40,005 bases of DNA, taken from the NCBI RefSeq assembly GCF_017115105.1, contig NZ_JABXKH010000126.1:1-40005 (forward strand). The letters are read 5' to 3'. This DNA is from Nostoc sp. NMS2. Its GTDB lineage: Bacteria; Cyanobacteriota; Cyanobacteriia; Cyanobacteriales; Nostocaceae. A program made the position numbers and the translations under genes. This document shows, piece by piece, positions 1 to 10,712 of the stretch. The notes beneath the pieces are model-generated. The model was not told the DNA's origin, made no database searches, and saw only the letters and a program-made list of their open reading frames with translations. The stretch's first letter is position 1. Every line of letters starts with the position of its first letter.

Positions 1-40
1 GCTTAGTTATGTACGGACTGATTACCGTGATTCACTAAGC
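1..40. other. Stem-loop at window edge
   Basis: GCTTAGT at 1-7 pairs with ACTAAGC at 34-40, and ACGG at 13-16 with CCGT at 25-28, giving a nested hairpin. It may be the end of a small repeat or the 3' region of an upstream gene cut by the window edge. No coding assignment is possible for bases 1-63. Confidence 0.3.
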
Positions 41-120
41 AACGAATCGCACCCTGCATAGAAATGTCCTCCTCTGTGGAACCTTGTGCAAAACAAGTAG
101 CACACATCGAGGAAACATCA

Positions 121-1182
121 ATGAATTTGGATTATTTAGGCTGGAGTGACTTTTTTGCTCACAGCTTTGAACCCTATCGCTTACAAGGATTTAGCGTTGG
201 TAGGGTTGCCATTGAATACAGAAATACTTACACCCTTTATAGTGAAGAGGGAGAACTTTCAGCAGAAGTTGCAGGCAAATTGCGGCATCGGGCTTCCCAA
301 CCACAAGACTTTCCAGCAGTGGGAGATTGGGTTGTCATTAGTGTAAGAAAATCTGAAAGACAAGCCACCATTAACGAAATTTTACCCAGGAAAAGCAAAT
401 TTTCCCGAAAGACGGTGGGTAGTAAAACAGAAGAACAAATTGTTGCAGCTAATATTGATACAGTTTTCTTAGTCTCAGGGCTGGATAGCGATTTTAACCC
501 TAGAAGAGTTGAACGTTATCTAATTCTGGCTTGGGAAAGTGGTGCAAATCCAGTAGTGGTATTAAACAAAGCAGATTTGTGCAACTCTCTAGAAAATTAC
601 TTAGCACAAGTAGAAGCAGTTGCTTTGGGTGTACCAATTGTAGTTTTAAGTGCCACCAATCATCAAGGATTAGATGCCTTAAAACCTTACCTGCAACCAG
701 GACAAACAGTTGCTTTGTTGGGGTCTTCTGGTGTTGGTAAATCCACAATCACTAACCAACTACAAGGCACATCTGTGCAAGTGGTACAACCAGTACGGCG
801 AGGTGATGACCGAGGTAGACACACAACAACTCATCGTGAATTAATTTTGCTTTCTACTGGCGGATTAATTATTGATACGCCAGGAATGCGGGAAATCCAA
901 ATTTGGGCAGGTGACGAAGGTTTGCAAGAAACTTTTACAGATATAGAAACCTTGGCGCAAAAATGCCATTTTCGCAATTGTCAGCATAATAACGAACCCG
1001 GTTGTGTAGTGCAGCAGGCTTTGGTTGAAGGAGAACTTGATTATTCCAGGTTTCTCAGCTACCAAAAGTTGCAAAAAGAACTCGATTACCTTACCCGCAA
1101 ACAAGACCAGAGAATGCAACTAGCCGAGAAAGAACGCTGGAAAAAGATTCATAAAGCCATGCGAAATCATCACAAGCGCTAA
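121..1182 (+). CDS. rsgA: Ribosome small subunit-dependent GTPase A (RsgA/YjeQ)
   Basis: A circularly permuted GTPase that acts in late maturation of the 30S subunit. Numbering from the ATG at 121 (353 aa), the motifs come in the permuted order typical of the family: G4 NKAD at 149-152, the P-loop GSSGVGKST at 201-209, then G3 DTPG at 252-255. A C-terminal zinc knuckle follows with C282, C287, H289 and C295. The N-terminal third is the expected OB-fold region. An in-frame ATG at 64 would add 19 residues, but I prefer 121 because GAGGAAA lies just upstream with good spacing and the protein then has the usual length. A 12-bp-stem hairpin (1222-1250) follows the stop codon but has no T-run. Confidence 0.95.
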   Translation: MNLDYLGWSDFFAHSFEPYRLQGFSVGRVAIEYRNTYTLYSEEGELSAEVAGKLRHRASQPQDFPAVGDWVVISVRKSERQATINEILPRKSKFSRKTVGSKTEEQIVAANIDTVFLVSGLDSDFNPRRVERYLILAWESGANPVVVLNKADLCNSLENYLAQVEAVALGVPIVVLSATNHQGLDALKPYLQPGQTVALLGSSGVGKSTITNQLQGTSVQVVQPVRRGDDRGRHTTTHRELILLSTGGLIIDTPGMREIQIWAGDEGLQETFTDIETLAQKCHFRNCQHNNEPGCVVQQALVEGELDYSRFLSYQKLQKELDYLTRKQDQRMQLAEKERWKKIHKAMRNHHKR

Positions 1183-1221
1183 TTGCACAGGTATTAACTT
1201 CAGCTAAAACTCCTTTAAAAC

Positions 1222-1250
1222 CTCGTTTCCAGCCTCTAGCTGGAAACGAG
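1222..1250. repeat. Perfect hairpin after rsgA
   Basis: A 12-bp perfect stem (CTCGTTTCCAGC paired with GCTGGAAACGAG) closes a 5-nt loop. It resembles the shorter hairpin at 6191-6215 (CATTCCCA/TGGGAATG with a similar CTAG-A-AGC loop), so it is probably a dispersed cyanobacterial repeat that ended up as a 3' hairpin. The lack of a T-run argues against a strong intrinsic terminator. Confidence 0.5.
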
Positions 1251-3429
<2,179 letters not shown>

Positions 3430-3450
3430 TACTGATTAAATAATGGTTTA

Positions 3451-3475
3451 GGGTGGGCAAGTAGCCCACCCTTTT
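3451..3475 (+). terminator. Rho-independent terminator of nifH
   Basis: GGGTGGGC at 3451-3458, a 5-nt loop, GCCCACCC at 3464-3471, then TTTT. It starts 22 bp after the nifH stop codon and is the clearest intrinsic terminator in the window. Confidence 0.85.
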
Positions 3476-3507
3476 CTCATTTCACACTCTATTTCAATCC
3501 CCAATAC

Positions 3508-3616
3508 CTAGTGGTCTATCGCATTAATTTTGCGGGGCTGTAAGAACCCCGACTTCTTTAAGAAGTCGGGGTTCTGCTCACCCTCACCTATCAAAATTAA
3601 TGATATGAACCACTAG
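3508..3616. repeat. MITE-like element, TIR type TAGTGGT, with internal hairpin
   Basis: The outer inverted repeats are about 24 bp: TAGTGGT..CATTAATTTTG on the left and its near-complement CAAAATTAATG..ACCACTA on the right. A perfect 15-bp-stem palindrome lies inside (3544-3574; GAACCCCGACTTCTT and its complement). It sits between the 3' ends of nifH and the convergent dynamin gene, and may also stop transcription from both sides. The ends fall on TA (or CTAG), which would fit a TA target site. A related core with different ends is at 37789-37873. Confidence 0.7.
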
Positions 3617-3620
3617 TTGT

Positions 3621-5864
3621 TCATTTATCACTCAAAATTGTGTAAGCATCATTAACTAAATGCATTTTCTCTTGAGCTTGTTTTAGCAGTTGCGGTTGAT
3701 TCACAAATAAATCTGGATGCCATTTTTTTACTAAAGTTCGATAAGCCTGCTTTACCTCAGCCAAAGAAGCATTTGCTTGCAATCCTAAAATACCGTAGGC
3801 GCGAGTAATCTTATCTTTTTCCGTCTGGCTTTTGGGTTGAGTGGGTGCTTTGTTGCTTTGAGTTGAATTTTGCTGTTTGCCAGTTTGAGAACCAGGCGAT
3901 GTCTGACGACAAGCCTTAGGGCTACGCATCTCTGCTTTCATTCGCGCTATTTCCTCATTGAGTTCCCAATCACGAAATTTCGCCTCCACCTCTTCTTTGC
4001 GTGGAGAGGGAGAAGCTTTTGGCGGTGGTGGAGAAACAGATTCTACTCTTGTCCCAGTATTCTTATTAGTATTTTCCTGTTTTTGCTTAATGACAGGATC
4101 TTTTTCAGGAGAAATTTTAACTCTCTCTGGCTGTGGCGAATATTTTCTATTAGTATTTGTGTATTTTGGTATTTCTTTATAAGGTTGATAATTTGAAAGT
4201 ATTTTGACTTTTTCTAACTCTTGTAACAAATCATTAAAACCATTTTGTAACTGTTCCAATTTCTCACGCTTAGTAGTAAATTCTACCGACTCTTGACTGA
4301 ATTCAAAGCAAATTACTTTTTCAGCTTTCCGTTCATATTCAGTCAAAATGGATAACCCTTGCCTGCTGAAACTAGAAAAATAATCTTCAATTGCAGTTAT
4401 ACAAAGTTTAGCAACTTCCTGATGATAAGATTCCTTTGCTAATTGTTCGTCTTGCTTTTGGATATTCTTGTTTAACAAATAAGAAATACTCCCGACGACA
4501 GCAGCACCCACTGGGCCGCCTAACAACCAACCAATACCACCACCAACAGCGATAGAACCTGTTTCACTCAAATCATCAGTATTGCTTGGCTTTGAGGGTA
4601 ATATTACTTGTGGTTCGCTAGGAAAGGGAATTATTAAATCCTGTGGTCGTTCTTCTTGGAAAAACTCGTAAGCTTGATAAAGCCATTTCACCACAGCAAA
4701 TTGCAACTGAGTCAGGTCTTTTTTAAGAATATTTGTTTGCCAATCTTTAAATTTACTCTCTGCCAATGCAACAGCCGCATCAGCTTGATATTTTGTAAGT
4801 AGCTTGGGTAATTCTAGCCAATCGCGTAATTCTCCGATGCTGGTAGTGAAACCTTTATAAATTAAGTTGGCTGCTTTTTGTTTAATTTCTATTTTACTAT
4901 TTTGTTTATCGTCAAAGGATTTTATTTCAAGAGCGATCGGGTCAATTTTAGCTTTTAATGAAAGTTGGATTTGAGTAGCGATCGCTTGCACTCTTGGCAA
5001 ACGCACACTACCACGATTTGGTTGCAAAATCCCCACAATATTTTGCAAAGCTGTTTCAAAAGCCGCTAACCCGCTACTATTGGCAGCAGCAACATCACCT
5101 TTTAATCTGGCTCTTAAAGCAGGTAAAGCATCGACACGATATAAATTACTAAAACCTGGAGGTAATTCGGCTCTAAAGCTTTCTGCAACAAACAGCAAGC
5201 GATTTTGAACTTGTTTTTGTTCGTCGGGTTCGAGTAAGTTAAGAAAATTGGCAACAAATATAACTGTTTTAATACCGCGATCTAATAACCAATCTCGCAA
5301 ATTTTCTCGTTCACCTAAAGTCATTAACTTCCGTGCATCTAATAATTGGATAACTAAATCTGCACTTAAAAGTTGTTCTCGGACTAAATTATCTTGTTCA
5401 TCTCTATCATTAGTTCCCGGCAAATCGAGGAATTCTACACCTGTTTCCAAAAAGGGGTGCGGACAAAAAACTTCTACAGATGCTACATCTTTTCGCATCT
5501 GCCTATTGCCATCAAGAATTGCAAATTGCTGTAAAATTTCTGTGCCACTGCGATAGATTTCTGTCCCATCTACTAACATGATACGACTTCGCACATCAGA
5601 GCCATACTTGACAGTAATCGATGCGCCTGTGGTAGGGATTAAATCAATTGGTAAGGTGCGATTCCCTAGCATGGCATTTAGTAAGGTAGATTTACCATGA
5701 TTAAAAGGGCCAAATACCGCAATGCGAAAGCTAGGATTAACGAGATGATTGCAAATGGTAATTATCTCTTGATGTAGTTGCGATTTGCGTTCTAAATTCA
5801 GTAACGCAGATGCAGATTTGAGAGAATCTGCTAAATCCTTATAACCTTCATAATGTTGTTGCAT
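3621..5864 (-). CDS. Dynamin-like GTPase with C-terminal J domain
   Basis: A 747-aa protein. Residues 1-270 form a dynamin-type GTPase domain: P-loop GPFNHGKST at 52-60, switch-I threonines in IPTTGA near 78-79, and DLPG at 147-150. The G4 site reads VANFLNLL and is degenerate compared with the NxxD of the neighbouring BDLP. Helical stalk-like sequence follows, with a glycine-rich hydrophobic hairpin near 437-466 that could be the membrane paddle. Next come a Pro/Ser/Lys-rich linker (about 600-680) and a J domain (about 687-747) with the HPD motif at 716-718, which normally stimulates Hsp70/DnaK ATPase. It lies downstream of the BDLP gene on the same strand, 367 bp away, with a MITE in the gap. 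I infer a paralogue or partner of BDLP that can recruit DnaK to membranes. I assign no gene symbol. The start is an ATG with GGGGAAC upstream. Confidence 0.9.
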   Translation of the reverse strand: MQQHYEGYKDLADSLKSASALLNLERKSQLHQEIITICNHLVNPSFRIAVFGPFNHGKSTLLNAMLGNRTLPIDLIPTTGASITVKYGSDVRSRIMLVDGTEIYRSGTEILQQFAILDGNRQMRKDVASVEVFCPHPFLETGVEFLDLPGTNDRDEQDNLVREQLLSADLVIQLLDARKLMTLGERENLRDWLLDRGIKTVIFVANFLNLLEPDEQKQVQNRLLFVAESFRAELPPGFSNLYRVDALPALRARLKGDVAAANSSGLAAFETALQNIVGILQPNRGSVRLPRVQAIATQIQLSLKAKIDPIALEIKSFDDKQNSKIEIKQKAANLIYKGFTTSIGELRDWLELPKLLTKYQADAAVALAESKFKDWQTNILKKDLTQLQFAVVKWLYQAYEFFQEERPQDLIIPFPSEPQVILPSKPSNTDDLSETGSIAVGGGIGWLLGGPVGAAVVGSISYLLNKNIQKQDEQLAKESYHQEVAKLCITAIEDYFSSFSRQGLSILTEYERKAEKVICFEFSQESVEFTTKREKLEQLQNGFNDLLQELEKVKILSNYQPYKEIPKYTNTNRKYSPQPERVKISPEKDPVIKQKQENTNKNTGTRVESVSPPPPKASPSPRKEEVEAKFRDWELNEEIARMKAEMRSPKACRQTSPGSQTGKQQNSTQSNKAPTQPKSQTEKDKITRAYGILGLQANASLAEVKQAYRTLVKKWHPDLFVNQPQLLKQAQEKMHLVNDAYTILSDK

Positions 5865-5948
5865 ATTTTCTTGTTCCCCGGCTCCGCCTCATATTATTAT
5901 GTTTATACTAGGCATAATTAAACATACAATAAAATCCTAGTTCGTAGT

Positions 5949-6066
5949 CAATACTGTTGGTTAAGGAAAGAGACGCGATGAATCGCCGTCTCTACAATTT
6001 GACAGCGATTTATCGCATCTTTGTGATCTAGAATTTTCATCAAAAAACCTTAACCGAACCGTATTG
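5949..6066. repeat. MITE copy A with 10-bp target duplication
   Basis: 118 bp with inverted ends CAATACTGTTGGTTAAGG and CCTTAACCGAACCGTATTG. It is flanked by the direct repeat AGTTCGTAGT at 5939-5948 and 6067-6076, a 10-bp target-site duplication. The interior closely matches the element at 38359-38474. It lies between the two dynamin genes. Confidence 0.8.
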
Positions 6067-6190
6067 AGTTCGTAGTGAGCGATGAATCGCTCATAGCAAA
6101 GTTTATTAGGACTAAAGTCCTTACTACAAACTTTAGTTTATTTACGTCTAGCTACTTCTGGTTATGGAAGGCGGCAGCCCTCCAAGTAGG

Positions 6191-6215
6191 CATTCCCAAC
6201 TAGAAGCTGGGAATG
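6191..6215. repeat. Hairpin downstream of the BDLP gene
   Basis: CATTCCCA pairs with TGGGAATG across a 9-nt loop, 17 bp beyond the stop codon of the minus-strand BDLP gene. It could reduce read-through into the second dynamin gene. There is no clear T-run on the minus strand. Confidence 0.4.
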
Positions 6216-6231
6216 AAAGCAATAAGCTATA

Positions 6232-8313
6232 TTAGCTATAGTAAGCTAACAAATTGCTATACGCAGCCTCGATTTTTTGCAACTGAGCTATTACATCTTC
6301 CTGTAATTTTTTTAAACGGTTGAACTCACTCTCACGATTTATTTCGCGGGTTTGTTTCTGTTTGACTAAATTATCTAATTCAGATTTGCGAGAGACAATA
6401 TCATCGTTAATCCGCTTACTTACTTCTCTTTCGTAAGAGTCAAAACACTCTTTTACGGCATTGTATACAACCTGAGATTGCTCGTGTGCTACTTGAGGTA
6501 GATGTTTAACTAACTCTTTCTTCGCCGTTTTAACTAACTCTCTACGCGCTTGATCTGCTTGCAAAAATCCTACTCCTAAACCTAGCAGCGCAAACCCGAT
6601 AGGGCCAAGCAAAACCCCTGTCACTGCTGTAATTATCCCGCCAATACCAATTACAGTGAAGTAGTTTAACAAGATATTTTTCCAATCAAATCCGGCTCCG
6701 GCTAGTGCGAAACCAGCAAGATTTCCTTTAGATAGTGATAACAATCCCATTGCCCATTTTGCCCAACCGGGAGAATTATCTTCTTCAGCAGCAGTAGTGG
6801 TATGTACCTTTACGTCTTGTCCGGTGAGCTTTTCTGTAATTTGGTCTGTGATTTGATTGTAAGATGCGCCATATTGTGCGGCACTGCGAGAAAGTTCTTT
6901 AAAAGCTGCATTAATATCTTTTTCAGCAGTTAATGTCCAAGCAGCAGATTTATCAGTGATATATTGCTCAAAGGCTTTTTGTAGGGCGGTGTTAAATGCT
7001 TCTCGTTTACCACTACTGAGAAAATCAAACAAATTTAATTCCGGCTGATAACGTAAGAAATCGGTTTCAAAGGTATTACCTAAATTTAAAACGTAGCTGC
7101 GAAAAGATTCGGAAATTGTTCTTGCTTGAGTGTCTCTTTTATTGAGAATTTCTTTTTGGAATTCATCTCGAATACCTGTGAGTTTGTTAAACTCAGGTTC
7201 CACTGAATCAATCCGTTTTTTTAATTCATTTACATCTTGGTCAAGTAATGGTATACGTCTTGCAACTGCTTCGCGGGTATGATTACAGGCAAGTCTTGCT
7301 AAAGTTCTGACTTGACGGAGTTCTGCGATCGCACGTTCTCTGGTAAGAAATGTATTAAGCGCTTCCATAAACTTCGGAAAACCAGTCCCCTCTAAATCAG
7401 CTTGAGGGTTCTTCAAGCGTCGTCTGAGTGCTTGAATTGACGAAAGCTCAAATACCCGTTCGTCATAAATATTCTGACCCTCTACGGTACAATATTCTGC
7501 TAAATTCGCGTTAAATACTTGCCGTAATCTATCCTCAGATCCTTTTAACTCCTCTACATCATCAGGATCAATCAATGATTCTCGCACCTGATCCCAAGCA
7601 TTAACTAAGAAGAAAACTGTCAATCCTCGACCTTTGATATAATTTTCTAGGTAGCGACGCTCACCCAAAGTACAAGGTTGAGAAGCTCTCATCACAAACA
7701 AAATTGCATGGCAGTTATTTACATAACCCAAAGATAATTCGTTTCGCGCTTCTGTATCATTCAATCCTGGGCTATCGACAATTTCAATTCCCTTTTGTAG
7801 TAGCGTTAAGGGATACTCAACTACTGCATAATCAACATCAGGAAAGGCTTGTTTTTTCTCCTGCTCTAGTTTTTTAGCTTCAGCCGGATCAATGGTATAT
7901 TTATATTTAAAGTTCTGAAAATCTAGCTGTTGGGGAATTTTACCATCATTAAAATAAATGGTAACTTTCTTTTCTGGCCCATAGCGTAAAACTGTTAACA
8001 CTGCGGTACAAGGGTTAACATCGCTCGGCAATAAGTTTTCCCCAATTAAGGCATTAAGAAACGTACTTTTTCCCCGTTTCATATCGCCCAATACCAAAAG
8101 GCGAAATACACCTTGCTGGAGGTTTTTACTAGCTACTGTAATATCTTCAATATCTCGCTCTAAACTGAGTTTTCCTGATGAAGAATCTCCAGCCAACTCT
8201 GCTTGACTAATTGTTTCAGCCAGCTTATTCAAACATACAGACATCTGCGATCGCACTTGAGCAACCCGCTCTAAATCTTGGATGAATTTGTCAGTTGATA
8301 CTTGATCGCTCAT
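6232..8313 (-). CDS. Bacterial dynamin-like protein (BDLP)
   Basis: 693 aa, the same length as the structurally characterised N. punctiforme BDLP (PDB 2J68/2J69) and nearly identical to it as I recall the sequence. BDLP is a GTP-dependent membrane-tubulating protein related to mitofusins. The GTPase domain shows GDMKRGKST at 76-84 (Lys82 in the P-loop), a switch-I threonine in NPCTAVL, DSPG for G3 and NAWD for G4. Long amphipathic helices follow (neck and trunk), and the hydrophobic paddle is clear at about 570-610, a run of Ile, Gly and Leu residues. The last 80 residues are charged coiled coil. The gene lies 16 bp downstream of the small coiled-coil/membrane protein gene, so the two are probably co-transcribed. 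AAGGTG precedes the ATG. Confidence 0.97.
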   Translation of the reverse strand: MSDQVSTDKFIQDLERVAQVRSQMSVCLNKLAETISQAELAGDSSSGKLSLERDIEDITVASKNLQQGVFRLLVLGDMKRGKSTFLNALIGENLLPSDVNPCTAVLTVLRYGPEKKVTIYFNDGKIPQQLDFQNFKYKYTIDPAEAKKLEQEKKQAFPDVDYAVVEYPLTLLQKGIEIVDSPGLNDTEARNELSLGYVNNCHAILFVMRASQPCTLGERRYLENYIKGRGLTVFFLVNAWDQVRESLIDPDDVEELKGSEDRLRQVFNANLAEYCTVEGQNIYDERVFELSSIQALRRRLKNPQADLEGTGFPKFMEALNTFLTRERAIAELRQVRTLARLACNHTREAVARRIPLLDQDVNELKKRIDSVEPEFNKLTGIRDEFQKEILNKRDTQARTISESFRSYVLNLGNTFETDFLRYQPELNLFDFLSSGKREAFNTALQKAFEQYITDKSAAWTLTAEKDINAAFKELSRSAAQYGASYNQITDQITEKLTGQDVKVHTTTAAEEDNSPGWAKWAMGLLSLSKGNLAGFALAGAGFDWKNILLNYFTVIGIGGIITAVTGVLLGPIGFALLGLGVGFLQADQARRELVKTAKKELVKHLPQVAHEQSQVVYNAVKECFDSYEREVSKRINDDIVSRKSELDNLVKQKQTREINRESEFNRLKKLQEDVIAQLQKIEAAYSNLLAYYS

Positions 8314-8329
8314 AATATTTACACCTTAA

Positions 8330-8644
8330 TTAAAGATTGGTTTTTTTAGATTCCAAAAATAGTTTGTAAGACATCCATCCTATAGCACCAACAATAATAA
8401 ACCCAGCCAGCACTGAGGCTATTCTCACTGCAACTAGCGCTACCACACCAAGAGCAAACAGCTTTCCACCCAAAATCGCTTTTTTCACCCAAGGTTTCTG
8501 GGAATTTTCTGGCTGATGCTTCACAGTTTTATGAAAAGCCGCATCGGTAGCATGGATGTTAGTTTCCATTTCCCGGAGTCGCAATTCAACTTCTTGTTCT
8601 CGTAGTAAACGTTCCCGGAGTTCAAGTTCTTTTTCAGATGTCAT
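8330..8644 (-). CDS. Small coiled-coil and membrane protein upstream of BDLP
   Basis: 104 aa from the ATG. A TTG start 9 bases earlier is possible, but GGGG sits at good spacing before the ATG. Residues 1-30 are rich in Glu, Arg and Leu with a heptad pattern (short coiled coil). Residues 55-95 form one long or two tight hydrophobic segments with Ala/Val/Ile/Gly, ending in a Lys-rich tail. There is no signal peptide, so the likely topology is a cytoplasmic coiled coil anchored in the inner or thylakoid membrane. I do not recognise the family. The 16-bp spacing to the BDLP gene suggests an adaptor or membrane anchor for BDLP, but this is inference from context only. Confidence 0.75.
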   Translation of the reverse strand: MTSEKELELRERLLREQEVELRLREMETNIHATDAAFHKTVKHQPENSQKPWVKKAILGGKLFALGVVALVAVRIASVLAGFIIVGAIGWMSYKLFLESKKTNL

Positions 8645-8862
8645 CAGTATCAACCCCGTCTAAGACAAAGAAAAGATGTCAGTATTCACTCATGAATCAT
8701 GCTGTATCCTAACTTACGTAAATATTTTTAAACCCCAGTAAAATTACTATTTTAATTTTCATTGGCTGCTAAACTTAAGCTGGAGTTGAGTACCACACAA
8801 TGCATCAGCTTTCCAGAAAATTGTCTCACCAAAAGAATTACTTGCGTGAGAATAAGAAATAC

Positions 8863-9033
8863 AAGCCAGTCGGGTAGCTGACTTTTCACGTTATGTGGAA
8901 AAGTCCACCGAAAACCTAACCCCCTAACCCCCTTCCCGACGCGGGAAGGGGGGAAAATTCAAAGTCTCTCTCCTAAAAGGAGAGAGAAATAGAAGTGAGG
9001 TTTTCCAGATGCCGTGAAAAGCCAGTCGGGTAG
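8863..9033. repeat. Direct-repeat-flanked insertion with palindromic core
   Basis: The 15-bp sequence AAGCCAGTCGGGTAG occurs at 8863-8877 and again at 9019-9033. Between them lie inverted ends (CTGACTTTTCACG at 8878-8890 against CGTGAAAAGCCAG at 9013-9025) and a core with two hairpins: CCTTCCCG..CGGGAAGG and CTCTCTCCT..AGGAGAGAG. The core matches the one at about 33130-33212, which has different ends. The region lies just upstream of the Uma2 gene's ribosome-binding site. Confidence 0.65.
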
Positions 9034-9058
9034 ACAGCAAAACCTAGAGGAAATCATC

Positions 9059-9643
9059 ATGTTTTCATCCCCTTTAGTTGTGCAAATTCCTTCCTCAATG
9101 CAAATGACAGACGAGCAGTTTTTTGACTTTTGTCAGGTTAATCGTGACTTACGCATTGAGCGGAATCAATTTGGAGAAATATCAATTATGTCCCCCACAG
9201 GTTCAGAGACAGGTAATCGTAACTTCAATGTTGCCTTACAGCTAGGAATTTGGGCAGAAAAAGACGGGACAGGTGTTTGTTTTGACTCCAGCACAGGATT
9301 TAAGCTATCAACGGGTGCAGAGCGTTCTCCAGATGCTTCCTGGATTAAACTGTCACGGTGGAATGCTCTCTCTTCAGAACAAAAGCAAAGATTTGCCCCC
9401 ATCTGTCCAGATTTTATACTTGAACTGCGATCGCCTTCTGATAACCTCAAACCGTTGAAGGAGAAAATGGAGGAATATATGAGAGAACCAGAAGTACAGC
9501 TAGGCTTGTTAATTGACCGCAAGCATCGCCGAGTCTATATTTATCGTCCTGGTGTACCAGAAGAATGTCTGGAAAATCCCGCGACTGTTAGCTGTGAATC
9601 GGTATTACCTGGGTTTGTTTTGAATATGAGTAAAATTTGGTAG
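9059..9643 (+). CDS. Uma2 family protein (DUF820, PD-(D/E)XK-like)
   Basis: 194 aa from the ATG at 9059, which has AGAGGA at good spacing. A GTG at 9014 lies inside the repeat element and is unlikely. The family fold is restriction-endonuclease-like. Visible marks are the N-terminal DEQFFDFCQ..NRDLRIER block, the SPTGSETGNRN segment, the PDASWI motif and the core PDFILELRSPSDNLKPLKEKMEEYM, which carries the D..E.x pair of the nuclease fold. Such genes are greatly expanded in cyanobacteria. Nuclease activity is rarely shown, and their role is unknown. It stands alone here and is not linked to a toxin-antitoxin partner. Confidence 0.85.
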   Translation: MFSSPLVVQIPSSMQMTDEQFFDFCQVNRDLRIERNQFGEISIMSPTGSETGNRNFNVALQLGIWAEKDGTGVCFDSSTGFKLSTGAERSPDASWIKLSRWNALSSEQKQRFAPICPDFILELRSPSDNLKPLKEKMEEYMREPEVQLGLLIDRKHRRVYIYRPGVPEECLENPATVSCESVLPGFVLNMSKIW

Positions 9644-9737
9644 TGTACGCATCATAGAATTTTAGGTAAATCAGATGTAAATCATGCCACCGCTATAAGC
9701 CAAAATTTTTATAGATACTCACACAGGTATAGTCAAA

Positions 9738-10712
9738 ATGGATATTAAAAATGGCTTTGTCGGCACTGTTGGCAACACACCCTTGATTCGCTTAAACAGC
9801 TTCAGTGAAGAAACAGGGTGTGAAATCCTTGCTAAAGCAGAATTTCTCAATCCCGGCGGTTCCGTTAAAGACCGCGCCGCACTTTACATCATTGAAGATG
9901 CCCAAAAGAAAGGTTTACTCAAACCCGGTGGTACCGTTGTAGAAGGAACTGCTGGTAATACTGGCATTGGACTGGCGCATATTTGCAACGCCAAAGGCTA
10001 CAAATGCCTAATTATTATTCCCGATACTCAATCACAAGAAAAAATAGACGCACTGATAGCACTAGGCGCAGAAGTCCGTCGTGTTCCTGCCGTACCCTAC
10101 AAAGACCCAAATAACTACGTCAAGCTATCTGGTAGAGTCGCTGCTGAATTAGAAAATGCTATTTGGGCGAATCAGTTTGATAACCTAGCCAACCGCCACG
10201 CCCACTACGAAACCACAGGGCCGGAAATTTGGACTCAGACAGATGGTAAAATAGATGCATGGACAGCTTCAACTGGTACTGGTGGTACTTATGCTGGTGT
10301 GGCGTTGTACTTGAAAGAACAAAATCCAGCAATTAAATGCGTTGTAGCCGATCCATTGGGTAGCGCACTTTATAGTTATGTCAAAACTGGCGAAATCAAT
10401 ATAGAAGGAAATTCCATCACCGAAGGCATCGGTAACGGTCGTGTCACAGCCAATATGGAAGGCGCACCTGCTGATGATGCCATCCAAATCGATGACCAAG
10501 AAGCTTTGCGGGTAGTTTACCAACTGTTGAGGAAAGATGGGCTGTTAATGGGCGGCTCAACGGGTATTAATGTTGGCGCAGCTGTTGCCCTAGCGAAGCA
10601 ATTGGGCCCAGGACATACCATTGTCACCATCTTGTGTGATAGTGGTTCTCGCTATCAGTCGCGGATATTCAACCCGGAATGGCTAGCGTCAAAAGGACTT
10701 TCAATAGATTAG
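9738..10712 (+). CDS. Cysteine synthase-like PLP enzyme
   Basis: 324 aa of the fold-type II PLP family (O-acetylserine sulfhydrylase/cystathionine beta-synthase). The PLP lysine is K44 in NPGGSVKDR. The phosphate-binding loop GTGGTYAG lies in the middle, and the C-terminal DSGSRYQS matches the family DSGERY. The substrate-binding loop reads TAGNTGIG where CysK has TSGNTG, so the usual serine is alanine. Homologues with this variant exist in cyanobacteria and yeast (Mcy1 type), and their real substrate is less certain than for CysK. The likely role is cysteine synthesis from O-acetylserine and sulfide, or a related beta-replacement. It is followed by STRR repeats and the [2Fe-2S] protein gene. 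Confidence 0.85.
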   Translation: MDIKNGFVGTVGNTPLIRLNSFSEETGCEILAKAEFLNPGGSVKDRAALYIIEDAQKKGLLKPGGTVVEGTAGNTGIGLAHICNAKGYKCLIIIPDTQSQEKIDALIALGAEVRRVPAVPYKDPNNYVKLSGRVAAELENAIWANQFDNLANRHAHYETTGPEIWTQTDGKIDAWTASTGTGGTYAGVALYLKEQNPAIKCVVADPLGSALYSYVKTGEINIEGNSITEGIGNGRVTANMEGAPADDAIQIDDQEALRVVYQLLRKDGLLMGGSTGINVGAAVALAKQLGPGHTIVTILCDSGSRYQSRIFNPEWLASKGLSID

